Below are positions 7,009-14,444 of a stretch of DNA of 18,424 nt, piece by piece (position 1 is the first letter of the stretch; the number at the start of each line of letters is the position of its first letter). The position numbers were made by a program, and so were the translations under genes. Origin of the DNA: an uncultured Aliarcobacter sp. (GTDB taxonomy: Bacteria; Campylobacterota; Campylobacteria; Campylobacterales; Arcobacteraceae); NCBI GenBank assembly GCA_947629065.1, contig CANRCH010000015.1:1-18424 (forward strand). Direction: 5' to 3'. Below the pieces are notes generated by a model that made no database searches, was not told the origin of the DNA, and worked only from the letters and a program-made list of their open reading frames with translations.

Positions 7009-7363
7009 AACCAAATATATTCATAACTCTTGATTTGATTTTTCCTAAAGATAGTTTAATTGCAGAGTATTTCATAACTCTAGCAGCTTCTTTCCACTCT
7101 TGTTTACCATAACATGGACTTGGACAAGTTCTACATCTAGGTTTTATTTCATGTGGGCAAACTTCAAGTTTATCAATAGAGTATTTAATAATATTATAAC
7201 AATCTTGACAAAGATTAAGTTCTAGCCTAAACTTTGAATCTTTATACTCTAAATTTTCAACTCTTTGAACTAAATTTTGATGCTTATCTTTGCAGTATAA
7301 TTCATAAAATGTTTTTAATGTAATTATTTCCGTTTCAAATTTTTCTGTAGTCATTTTGGTCAC
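6995..7363 (-). CDS. ygbA: YgbA_NO family protein (nitrosative-stress associated)
   Basis: A 119-122 aa cysteine-rich small protein matching the family named 'nitrous oxide-stimulated promoter' (YgbA_NO). The recognisable core is LCQDCYNIIKYSIDKLEVCP, followed by KPRCRTCPSPCY and then VMKYSAIKLSLG. The Cys pairs (CxxC, then C-x-x-C-x3-C) suggest metal or cluster binding. In enteric bacteria ygbA is induced by nitric oxide under NsrR control and is linked to growth under nitrosative stress; that is family knowledge, not visible here. Two starts are possible: GTG at 7361-7363 and ATG at 7352-7354; neither has a good ribosome site, and I slightly favour the ATG. It is divergent from a Crp/Fnr regulator, sharing a 75-base control region with a perfect Fnr-type box, which supports a redox/NO response. 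Confidence 0.85.
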   Translation of the reverse strand: MTKMTTEKFETEIITLKTFYELYCKDKHQNLVQRVENLEYKDSKFRLELNLCQDCYNIIKYSIDKLEVCPHEIKPRCRTCPSPCYGKQEWKEAARVMKYSAIKLSLGKIKSRVMNIFGSTKQ

Positions 7364-7369
7364 TTTAAC

Positions 7370-7397
7370 TTTACTTTTTACTATTTTTACATATAAT
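7370..7397 (+). promoter_or_regulatory. Putative promoter of the Crp/Fnr gene
   Basis: A perfect TATAAT at 7392-7397 is preceded by a weak TTTACT (7370-7375) at 16 bases. Transcription would start near 7404, which places the Fnr-type box at 7411-7424 just downstream of the start. That is a repressing position, so the regulator may shut off its own gene. Confidence 0.45.
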
Positions 7398-7410
7398 CAT
7401 TAACCATTTC

Positions 7411-7424
7411 TTGATGACTATCAA
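7411..7424. promoter_or_regulatory. Perfect Fnr-type operator TTGAT-N4-ATCAA
   Basis: TTGATGACTATCAA exactly matches the consensus palindrome recognised by Fnr, Dnr and similar Crp/Fnr proteins. It lies between the divergent YgbA_NO and Crp/Fnr genes, 6 bases upstream of the GAGGA ribosome site of the regulator. Its centre is about 54 bases from the GTG of the leftward gene, so it could activate that gene and repress the regulator. The regulator encoded next to it has the E-x-x-S-R recognition helix that reads TTGAT. Confidence 0.85.
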
Positions 7425-7438
7425 TACAAAGAGGAAAT

Positions 7439-8092
7439 ATGACTATTAAAAAAAACTTCAGTGACTATGATTTTTTTAGCTTTTTAGGCGAAGAAGGAGT
7501 AGAAAATTTAAAGAAAATTTCAGTAAAGAAGAGTTTTACAAAAGGTGAAATTTTATTTTATAAAGGTGATGAATCTAAGTATCTTCATTTTTTAATAAAA
7601 GGAATTGTTAAACTATATACACATGACTTTAAGGATAATGAAGTAGTAATTCATAACTTAATGGCACCATCTTTGGTTGCTGAAATTATGAATTATGAAG
7701 AGATGAATTTTCTTGCAAACTGTTCTTTTGAAACTGATTCAGAAGTTTTATTGATTGATTATAAAAAATTTAAAGAAGAGTTTTTACAAAAACCAGAAGT
7801 TGCAATGTTTTTTATAAAATCACTTACAAAAAAGATTAAATTCTTAGAAAATTTTATAAACTATAATATCACACTAAATAGTATGGAAAAAATAGCTAAA
7901 TTTTTATGTGAAAATGAGGATTTATTACCTAGTTTAAAGCAGGTAAAAATTGCACAAATTTTAAATATAACACCAGAAACTTTCTCAAGACAACTATCAA
8001 AACTTAAAAAAGATGAGATTATTCAAAATGAAAAAGGTTATATAAAAATATTAGATCATAAAAGACTTCATACATATACAACAAATCTATAA
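7439..8092 (+). CDS. Crp/Fnr family transcription regulator without Fe-S cysteines
   Basis: A 217-aa regulator with an N-terminal cyclic-nucleotide-binding-like beta-roll (about 15-115), a dimerisation helix (about 118-145) and a C-terminal winged helix-turn-helix (about 150-215). The recognition helix contains E180-T-F-S183-R184, the same E-xx-SR arrangement that Fnr uses to contact TTGAT half-sites. The N-terminus has no cysteine cluster, so it should not sense oxygen through a 4Fe-4S centre as Fnr does; a heme or other NO-sensing mode as in Dnr/HcpR relatives is possible. The adjacent perfect TTGAT-N4-ATCAA box and the divergent NO-linked gene suggest it controls both. GAGGA precedes the ATG by 3 bases, which is short spacing. 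Confidence 0.9.
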   Translation: MTIKKNFSDYDFFSFLGEEGVENLKKISVKKSFTKGEILFYKGDESKYLHFLIKGIVKLYTHDFKDNEVVIHNLMAPSLVAEIMNYEEMNFLANCSFETDSEVLLIDYKKFKEEFLQKPEVAMFFIKSLTKKIKFLENFINYNITLNSMEKIAKFLCENEDLLPSLKQVKIAQILNITPETFSRQLSKLKKDEIIQNEKGYIKILDHKRLHTYTTNL

Positions 8093-8111
8093 AATTATGT
8101 TATAATTTTTT
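8091..8111 (+). promoter_or_regulatory. AT hairpin with embedded TATAAT after the regulator gene
   Basis: AAAATTAT-GTT-ATAATTTT followed by TT starts within the stop codon of the regulator. It can be read as a weak all-AT terminator, or as a -10 (TATAAT at 8101-8106) for the next gene, whose ATG lies at 8136. No convincing -35 is present. Confidence 0.35.
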
Positions 8112-8135
8112 ACATTATTTTAATGAGGAGAAAAA

Positions 8136-8501
8136 ATGAAAAAAATTGTAGCAATCATGGCTTTGGGAGCGAGTTTTTTATTTGCTCAAATTAACCTTCA
8201 AACAGCTTCAAAAGAGGAGCTTATGAGTATTAAAGGTATTGGAGAGAAAAAGGCTGAACAAATAATTCAGTATAGACAAACTAGTAAGATTTCAAATCCT
8301 GAGGATTTAAAAAATATAAAAGGTTTTGGAGATAGCATTGTAGATAATGTAAAAAACGATGTAAAAGTTAAAGAAAAATCTACAAAAAAAGTAAAAGAGA
8401 TTGAAAAAGAGTCTAAAGAAAAAGCAACAGATGAAGTAAACAAAAAAATAGATAGTAAATCTAAAAAACTTGAAGAGAAAGCTCTTAAAAAATTAAACTA
8501 A
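8136..8501 (+). CDS. Secreted ComEA-like helix-hairpin-helix protein
   Basis: A 121-aa protein with a signal peptide (MKKIVAIMALGASFLFA, cut near residue 17) followed by one ComEA-type helix-hairpin-helix DNA-binding unit: INLQTASKEELMSIKGIGEK and the following AEQIIQYR, then a second hairpin IKGFGDSIVDNV. From about residue 75 to the end it is a highly charged Lys/Glu helix. ComEA receptors bind incoming DNA in the periplasm during transformation; other periplasmic proteins share this domain, so a competence role is likely but not certain. No transmembrane anchor is visible beyond the signal. GAGGAG sits 6 bases before the ATG, and a terminator follows. Confidence 0.85.
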   Translation: MKKIVAIMALGASFLFAQINLQTASKEELMSIKGIGEKKAEQIIQYRQTSKISNPEDLKNIKGFGDSIVDNVKNDVKVKEKSTKKVKEIEKESKEKATDEVNKKIDSKSKKLEEKALKKLN

Positions 8502-8513
8502 TCTCAAAAATCT

Positions 8514-8545
8514 AAAACTAGGAGTATAAACTCTTAGTTTTATCT
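8514..8545 (+). terminator. Intrinsic terminator of the ComEA-like gene
   Basis: Stem AAAACTAGGAGT / ACTCTTAGTTTT with one G-T pair and an ATAA loop; the descending arm ends in TTTTAT. It begins 12 bases after the stop codon. Confidence 0.75.
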
Positions 8546-8579
8546 TCAATTTGCTAAAATCTTTAAAAAAGGAAAGATT

Positions 8580-8996
8580 TTGAAGATTTCAAACAATGAT
8601 TTATGTTTATGTAAATCTACTAAGAAATATAAAAAATGTTGCAAAATATTTCATGAAAATATAACAAAACCTAAAACTGCACTTGAACTTATGCGTTCAA
8701 GATATTGTGCTTTTGCTTTAAATTTAAGTGAATACATTATAAAAACTACACATAAAGAAAATCAAGATTATACAAATGATATTTTAAATTGGAAACAAGA
8801 TATTGAAAACTTTTCAATAAATACAGAGTTTAGAAATTTAGAAATTTTAGGTTTTCAAGAGAATGAATTTGAAAGTTTTGTTACATTTAAAGCAACACTT
8901 TTTCAAGGACATCAAGATATCTCCTTTGTAGAAAAAAGTAGATTTTTAAAAGAGAATGAAATGTGGCTCTATGTTGATGGAGAATTTTTAGAATAA
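8580..8996 (+). CDS. ychJ: YchJ family SEC-C motif protein
   Basis: A 138-aa protein whose N-terminus carries a SEC-C zinc-binding motif, C9-x-C11 ... C20-C21 (LCLCKSTKKYKKCC). It is followed by the YchJ signature ALELMRSRYCAFA (about 35-47) and the NTF2-like middle domain of UPF0225. The biochemical role of YchJ is unknown; the SEC-C zinc finger is shared with SecA and may mediate protein or ribosome contact. The start is TTG (8580-8582), preceded by AAAGGAAAG; no in-frame ATG would retain the zinc motif. It converges with the YitT gene at 6 bases, leaving no room for a separate terminator. Confidence 0.9.
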   Translation: MKISNNDLCLCKSTKKYKKCCKIFHENITKPKTALELMRSRYCAFALNLSEYIIKTTHKENQDYTNDILNWKQDIENFSINTEFRNLEILGFQENEFESFVTFKATLFQGHQDISFVEKSRFLKENEMWLYVDGEFLE

Positions 8997-9002
8997 ATTA
9001 GT

Positions 9003-9848
9003 TTAAAAACTATTATCTCTTCCCAAAAACTCTGCTGCTTCAGAGATTATCATAAAAGCATCTGGGTCATATTTTCTAATTAGATTTTTTAGAAGTTCTA
9101 TTTTAGAGGCTTCAACAGTTACATAAATTATAGTTTTTTCTTGCCCTTGGTGAAGTCCAATACCTGTTAAAATTGTTCCGTGTTCTTCTATTTTTTCTCT
9201 TATTTGCTCTTTTAAAACTTCTACATTTGTTGATACAATATTTACTATTTTTTTAGATGGGCGACCTGTTAGAATTATATCAATTACCTTTATTCCAACA
9301 TAAACACTAAGCAAACTATACAAAGATTTGTTAATATCGTTATAGACAAAAATAGAGGCAAACATAATCAAAGCGTCAATTAAAAGTAAAACTTCAGCTG
9401 CTTTATATTTTGTTTTTTTTGCAACAATCTCACCAATTACAGATGTACTTCCTGTTGATGCTCGACCTTTTATTATTAAGCCTACACCTAAACCAATAAA
9501 AATTCCACCAAAAATAGCAGCTAATAAAATATCTTTTGTGATAGGCTCTATTTTTATAAAAAGCTTTAAAATATCTGTAAAAGTAGATAGTAAAATTACA
9601 ACTATAAATGTTTTTATTAGAAATTTCTTCCCAAAATATAGATATGTAATTATTAAAAAAGGAAGGCTTACAAGAGCCATTAAAATACCCAAAGTTATAG
9701 ATGGAAATAAAAAGTGTAAAAGAAGTGAAATACCAACTCCACCACCTGTTATTATCTCATTTGGAGATAAAAAAGCAACTGCTCCAAAAGATAAAGAAAA
9801 TGCACCAAGTATCAAAAATATATACTGTTTTATTTCAATAGATTTCAT
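9003..9848 (-). CDS. YitT family membrane protein with DUF2179 domain
   Basis: A 281-aa inner-membrane protein of the YitT family: five or six hydrophobic segments in residues about 5-190, with the glycine-rich NEIITGGGVGISLLL loop and the KGRASTGSTSVIG stretch that typify the family. It ends in a cytosolic DUF2179 domain (about 195-270) that resembles small ligand-binding folds. Transport substrate is unknown for the family. The frame is open to a TTG at 9858-9860, but the ATG at 9846-9848 has GGA 9 bases upstream and starts at the usual place, so I choose it. It is divergent from yaaA. Confidence 0.9.
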   Translation of the reverse strand: MKSIEIKQYIFLILGAFSLSFGAVAFLSPNEIITGGGVGISLLLHFLFPSITLGILMALVSLPFLIITYLYFGKKFLIKTFIVVILLSTFTDILKLFIKIEPITKDILLAAIFGGIFIGLGVGLIIKGRASTGSTSVIGEIVAKKTKYKAAEVLLLIDALIMFASIFVYNDINKSLYSLLSVYVGIKVIDIILTGRPSKKIVNIVSTNVEVLKEQIREKIEEHGTILTGIGLHQGQEKTIIYVTVEASKIELLKNLIRKYDPDAFMIISEAAEFLGRDNSF

Positions 9849-9952
9849 AGTTTTTTCCAATTTTTAAGTGTAAAGTAGTATAAAAAATAGTTTTATAGCA
9901 AAGATTGTATAATAAAATATAATAAACTTTTATTATGCGAAAAAGGATAAAA
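9849..9952. promoter_or_regulatory. Divergent control region between the YitT gene and yaaA
   Basis: For yaaA, two TATAAT hexamers lie at 9908-9913 and 9918-9923 without clear -35 boxes. For the leftward gene, TATACT on the minus strand (plus 9877-9882) is the best -10. AAGGAT at about 9944-9949 is the ribosome site for yaaA. No operator is recognisable. Confidence 0.4.
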
Positions 9953-10699
9953 ATGAAGATACTATTTTCTCCAAGTGAGACAAAAATTAGTGGTGGAGAA
10001 GGGGATTTTTTAAATAAAAACTCTTTTATTTTTCCAGAACTTTACAGTAAAAGATTAGAGATTTTGAACTCTTATAATGACTTTTTAAAAACAGCTTCAA
10101 AAGAGCAACTAGAAAAACTTTTTGGCACAAAAAAAGAGGATATTTTAAATAAATACAGACAAGATATTTTTTCACAAAACACAAAAAAGGCAATAGAAAG
10201 ATATACAGGAGTTGCTTATGATTATTTAAATTATTCAAATTTAAATGAGAATGAAAAAAACTATATAGATGAAAATACCTTGATTTTTTCAAATCTGTTT
10301 GGAGTTTTAAAAGCTAGTGATAAAATCCCAGATTATAAACTAAAGCAAGGTGAGAGTTTTTTGGGTTTAAAGCTTGAAAAATTTTATAATGAAAACTTCT
10401 CTTTAAAGCTTGATGAGTTTTTAGAAAATGAGGATATTTTGGATTTAAGAGCTGGTTTTTATGAGAAGTTTTACACTATAAAAAAACCATACTACACAAT
10501 GAAATTTATAAAAGATGGAAAAGTTGTAAGCCATTTTGCAAAAGCTTATAGAGGCATAATATTAAGATTAGTAGCTCAAAATAACATTAAAAGTATAGAT
10601 GAATTAATGAATATGGAGATTGAAAATCTTTCAATTGAAGAGATAAAAAAACAGAAATTAAAAACTGAGATTATATATAATATTAACATTAGGGGATAA
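9953..10699 (+). CDS. yaaA: Peroxide stress protein YaaA
   Basis: A 248-aa member of the YaaA/DUF328 family, which in E. coli (258 aa, OxyR regulon) lowers free intracellular iron and protects DNA during peroxide stress. Family signatures are KILFSPSETK at the N-terminus, ERYTGVAYDYL near residue 85, DLRAGFYEKFY near 165 and KVVSHFAKAYRG near 188. A longer frame starts at an ATG at 9935, but the GGAT ribosome site lies between the two ATGs and is placed correctly only for 9953, where the conserved sequence begins. Only 5 bases separate its stop from hsdM, whose ribosome site AGGGGA lies in its last codons, so the two may be co-transcribed. Confidence 0.92.
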   Translation: MKILFSPSETKISGGEGDFLNKNSFIFPELYSKRLEILNSYNDFLKTASKEQLEKLFGTKKEDILNKYRQDIFSQNTKKAIERYTGVAYDYLNYSNLNENEKNYIDENTLIFSNLFGVLKASDKIPDYKLKQGESFLGLKLEKFYNENFSLKLDEFLENEDILDLRAGFYEKFYTIKKPYYTMKFIKDGKVVSHFAKAYRGIILRLVAQNNIKSIDELMNMEIENLSIEEIKKQKLKTEIIYNINIRG

Positions 10700-10704
10700 A
10701 TAAA

Positions 10705-12267
10705 ATGGGTGAAGAGAATAAAAAAGCACTTGAACAGCAACTTTGGAATATAGCAAATGAGCTTAGAGGGAAAATGGATGCCGATGAGTTTAGAGATTAT
10801 ATTCTAGGGTTTATATTTTATAAATATCTTTCTGAAAAAATTGAAAACTTTGCAAATGAACTACTAAAAGAAGATGAGATTAAATTTAGAAATCTTGATG
10901 AAAACAATGATGAGCAAAAAGAGATTTTAGAGAGTTTAAAAGATGATTGTCTTGAACAACTTGGTTACTTTTTAAAACCAAATGAACTATTTTCTGCAAT
11001 TGCTAAAAAAGGAAATAGTGAAAACAATAACTTCATTTTAGATGATTTAACTCAAGTATTAAGACATATAGAAACTTCAACTATGGGAACAGAAAGCGAA
11101 GATGATTTTGAACACCTATTTGAAGATTTAGATTTAACAAGCACAAAACTAGGACGAACTGAAGAAGCAAAAAATAAATTAATCGCAAAAGTTTTATATC
11201 ATCTTGATAATATTAATTTTGAACTAAAAAATCACGATAGAGATGTTCTTGGTGATGCTTATGAGTATCTAATAGGACAATTTGCAGCAGGTGCAGGAAA
11301 AAAAGCAGGAGAGTTCTATACTCCTCAAGAAGTTTCTAAAATCTTAGCAAAGCTTGTAACTGTTGGAAAAAGTAGATTAAAATCAGTTTATGATGCAACT
11401 TGTGGAAGTGGTTCACTACTTTTAAGAGTTGCCAAAGAGGTTGAAGATGTATCAAATTTTTATGGACAAGAGTTAAATAGAACTACTTACAATCTTGCAA
11501 GAATGAATATGATTATGCATGATGTTCATTATAGAAAGTTTGATATTAAACAAGAAGATACACTAGAGCACCCACAACATTTGGAACATAGATTTGAAGC
11601 TATTGTTGCAAATCCTCCTTTTTCTGCAAACTGGAGTGCAAATCCACTATTTTTAAATGATGATAGATTTAGCCAATATGGAAGATTAGCACCTGCATCT
11701 AAAGCTGATTTTGCATTTATACAACATATGCTTTATCATCTTGATGATAATGGAACAATGGCTATTGTATTACCTCACGGAGTTTTGTTTAGAGGAGCAG
11801 CTGAAGGTCATATAAGAGAATATTTGATAGAAGATAGAAACTATCTTGATGCAGTTATTGGACTTCCTTCAAATATTTTTTATGGAACATCAATACCAAC
11901 TTGTATTTTAGTATTTAAAAAGTGTAGAGAAAATAGTGATAATATTTTATTTATTGATGCATCAAATGAGTTTGAGAAAGCCAAAAATCAAAACTATCTA
12001 ACATCTGAAAATATTGAAAAAATAATTGATACTTATAAAAATAGAAAACAAATAGATAAATACTCTTATGTTGCTTTACTTGATGAAGTTAAAGAAAATG
12101 ACTACAACCTAAATATCCCACGATATGTAGATACATTTGAAGAAGAGGAGCAAATAGATTTGGATAAAGTCTCAAATGAGTTAAAAGAGCTTGAAATTAG
12201 TATGAAAAAAACAGATGAAACAATAGAAGCTTTTTGCAGTGAACTTGGTATTCCTACACCGTTTTAG
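10705..12267 (+). CDS. hsdM: Type I restriction-modification system, methyltransferase subunit M
   Basis: A 520-aa N6-adenine DNA methyltransferase subunit. It would bind HsdS (2 M : 1 S) to methylate the recognised site and, with HsdR, to form the restriction complex. The N-terminal HsdM helical domain (about 8-165) is followed by the methylase: EFYTP near 206, SAM motif I DATCGSGSLLL with D230, and catalytic NPPF at 303-306. The N-terminal sequence and the exact length of 520 aa resemble the EcoR124I (type IC) M subunit. No defect is visible. It starts the hsd operon, 5 bases after yaaA, and its stop overlaps the AGGAG site of the next gene. Confidence 0.97.
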   Translation: MGEENKKALEQQLWNIANELRGKMDADEFRDYILGFIFYKYLSEKIENFANELLKEDEIKFRNLDENNDEQKEILESLKDDCLEQLGYFLKPNELFSAIAKKGNSENNNFILDDLTQVLRHIETSTMGTESEDDFEHLFEDLDLTSTKLGRTEEAKNKLIAKVLYHLDNINFELKNHDRDVLGDAYEYLIGQFAAGAGKKAGEFYTPQEVSKILAKLVTVGKSRLKSVYDATCGSGSLLLRVAKEVEDVSNFYGQELNRTTYNLARMNMIMHDVHYRKFDIKQEDTLEHPQHLEHRFEAIVANPPFSANWSANPLFLNDDRFSQYGRLAPASKADFAFIQHMLYHLDDNGTMAIVLPHGVLFRGAAEGHIREYLIEDRNYLDAVIGLPSNIFYGTSIPTCILVFKKCRENSDNILFIDASNEFEKAKNQNYLTSENIEKIIDTYKNRKQIDKYSYVALLDEVKENDYNLNIPRYVDTFEEEEQIDLDKVSNELKELEISMKKTDETIEAFCSELGIPTPF

Positions 12268-12275
12268 GAGAAAGA

Positions 12276-13286
12276 ATGAGTGATGAACTAAATAATCAAA
12301 TAGTAATTTATGAAGATACAAATGGGGATATAAAGCTGGAAACAAGACTTGAAGATGAAACTATTTGGCTAAATCAAGAGCAGATGTCAAAGCTTTTTGG
12401 GAGAGATAGAACAGTTGTCTCAAGGCATATAGGAAATATCTTTAAAGATAAAGAACTAGAAGAAAATGTGGTGTGTGCAAATTTTGCACATACCACTAAA
12501 CATGGTGCAATAGAGAATAAAACACAAAAAAAAGATGTGAAATATTATAATCTTGATGTAGTAATCTCTGTTGGGTATAGAGTGAAATCTTTAAATGGTG
12601 TAAAGTTTAGACAATGGGCAACAAAAATCTTAAAAGATTTTATAGTAAAAGGATATGCTGTAAATGAAAAACGATTACAGCAAAAAGGTTTAAAAGAGTT
12701 AAATGAAACCATATCTCTATTAAAAAGCACTATTTCAGATACACAAATAGAACTAAGCGAAGCAAAAGGTTTGCTAGATGTTATATTAAACTATTCAAGA
12801 ACTTGGACACTTTTACAAGGCTATGATGAAGACTCTTTGAAAATAGATTTTGTACCAAAAGAGGCAAAATTTATACTAGATAGCTATGAAGCAAAAAAAT
12901 ATATAGCTCAACTAAAAGATGAACTTATCAAAAAAGGCGAAGCAACAGAGCTTTTTGGTAGAGAAAAAGCAGGAGAATTTGAAGGAATTTTAAGAAATAT
13001 TTATCAAACCTTTGGTGGAGTTGATTTGCTAGAGAGTGTTGAAGAAAAAGCTGCAAATTTGCTTTATTATATTATCAAAGGACACCCTTTTAATGATGGA
13101 AATAAAAGAATAGGTGCTTTTATGTTTATACTTTTTTTAAGTAAAAACAATATGCTCTATAAATCAAATGGGGAACTCAAAATAAATGATAATGCTTTGG
13201 TTGCACTATCACTTATGACTGCAAAAAGTGATCCAAAACAAAAAGAAACTATTATAAATCTAATAGTGAATATTTTGCAAGGCTAA
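12276..13286 (+). CDS. RhuM-Fic fusion protein inside the hsd operon
   Basis: A 336-aa protein with an N-terminal RhuM-type domain (about 5-125: VIYEDTNGDIKLETRLED, TIWLNQEQMSKLFGRDRTVV and YYNLDVVISVGYRV) and a C-terminal Fic domain. The Fic active-site motif is intact, HPFNDGNKR at 270-278, with H270 as base and N276/R278 binding phosphates, so AMP or another nucleotide-monophosphate transfer to a protein target is plausible. I see no clear inhibitory (S/T)xxxE(G/N) helix and no separate antitoxin gene, so control may come from the RhuM part or from the R-M complex. RhuM-Fic proteins are recurrent guests between hsdM and hsdS; their role is unproven. Spacing is 8 bases from hsdM and 2 bases from hsdS, so it is translated as part of the operon. 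Confidence 0.9.
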   Translation: MSDELNNQIVIYEDTNGDIKLETRLEDETIWLNQEQMSKLFGRDRTVVSRHIGNIFKDKELEENVVCANFAHTTKHGAIENKTQKKDVKYYNLDVVISVGYRVKSLNGVKFRQWATKILKDFIVKGYAVNEKRLQQKGLKELNETISLLKSTISDTQIELSEAKGLLDVILNYSRTWTLLQGYDEDSLKIDFVPKEAKFILDSYEAKKYIAQLKDELIKKGEATELFGREKAGEFEGILRNIYQTFGGVDLLESVEEKAANLLYYIIKGHPFNDGNKRIGAFMFILFLSKNNMLYKSNGELKINDNALVALSLMTAKSDPKQKETIINLIVNILQG

Positions 13287-13288
13287 AA

Positions 13289-14436
13289 ATGAGTAAAAAT
13301 ATAAATGTACCAAAGCTAAGGTTTAAAGAGTTTAGTGTGGAGTGGGAAGAAAAGCAATTAGGTAAAATAGCTACTTTTTACAATTCAAAAAGAATCCCTC
13401 TTACTGAAATAGATAGAATAAAAGGAGAATATCCTTATTATGGTGCTTCTGGAATTATTGATTATGTAAAAGATTATATATTTGATGGAGAATATATTCT
13501 TCTCGGTGAAGATGGTGCTAATATTGTGATGAGAAATTCAAGATTAGCATTTTTAGCAAAAGGTAAATTTTGGGTTAATAATCATGCACATATTTTTCAA
13601 GCTAAAGATTCTAATACGTTTTTATGCGAGGCATTAGAAAGAATAAATTATACAAAATATAATACTGGAACAGCTCAGCCAAAACTTAATTCTGATGTGG
13701 TTAAAAAGATTAAGCTTTTAGTACCATTAAAACAAGAACAAGAGAAAATAGCTTCTTTTTTAATTTCAATTGATACAAAAATAGAACAACTTACAAAAAA
13801 AGAAGAACTTTTAAAACAATACAAAAAAGGTGTAATGCAAAAAATATTTAATCAAGAGATTAGATTTAAAGATGATGATGGTAGTGAGTTTTGTGAGTGG
13901 GAGGAGAAGAAGTTATCTCAGATATTTAGTATTATATCTGGACAATCTAAAAGTAAATATATAGATGAAAATGGGAATAAGATTATTGTTGATATGGGAG
14001 GTATATCTTCTGAGCCTAAACTAGTGGCTAAAAAGTATACTTTTTTAGATGATGATTATCTAACAACTAATGATTTAGTTATGCCAAAAGATGATATTGG
14101 CGGAGGATTCATTATAGGTAAAGTTATAGCAAATATATCTGTGGAGACCATATCTATAAGTTAACAATTAAAGAAGGTCATATTATATTTTTACAGTATG
14201 TTATTAACTCTTATACAGTAAACAAATCATTTAGACAAAAAGCCAATGGTACAGCCCAGATAGGATTAAACAAAAAAGAAGTTGATAATCAAGCAATACC
14301 TTTCCCTTGTATAGAAGAACAAGCTAAGATAGCTGACTTCCTATTATCAATCGACACTAAGATTGAAAAAGTTCAAAAACAACTGAATTTAACAAAAGAT
14401 TTTAAAAAATCTCTTTTGCAACAGATGTTTATATAA
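13289..14436 (+). pseudogene. hsdS: Frameshifted type I specificity subunit S
   Basis: Two target-recognition domains and two conserved helical spacers are recognisable. TRD1 begins at WEEKQL (residues 19-24), the central spacer reads QEQEKIASFLISIDTKIEQL, TRD2 begins at C202-E-W-E, and the C-terminal spacer reads EEQAKIADFLLSIDTKIE. The first frame stops at 14162-14164 after 291 codons. The second half of TRD2 and the last spacer continue in another frame from about 14134 (YICGDHIYKLTIKEG) to TAA at 14434-14436. Adding one base at 14132-14133 (GCA-AAA-TAT) restores a 382-aa protein, the usual HsdS size. So a single-base loss in a short A-run, or a sequencing error, breaks the gene. The truncated product keeps TRD1 and most of TRD2 but lacks the final helix that clamps the second M subunit. 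AAGG precedes the ATG; the gene follows the RhuM-Fic gene by 2 bases. Confidence 0.88.
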
Positions 14437-14444
14437 GGTTTAAA

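Noticed and set aside
12469..12495. Near-perfect inverted repeat (12-base arms, one mismatch) inside the RhuM domain
   Set aside because: It encodes VCANFAHTT, a conserved stretch of RhuM proteins, so the symmetry is probably a by-product of coding sequence rather than an operator or insertion site.
13289..14164. A complete short single-TRD HsdS ending at 14164
   Set aside because: The downstream frame clearly continues the second recognition domain and the conserved C-terminal spacer, so this is a broken two-domain subunit rather than a natural half-length one.
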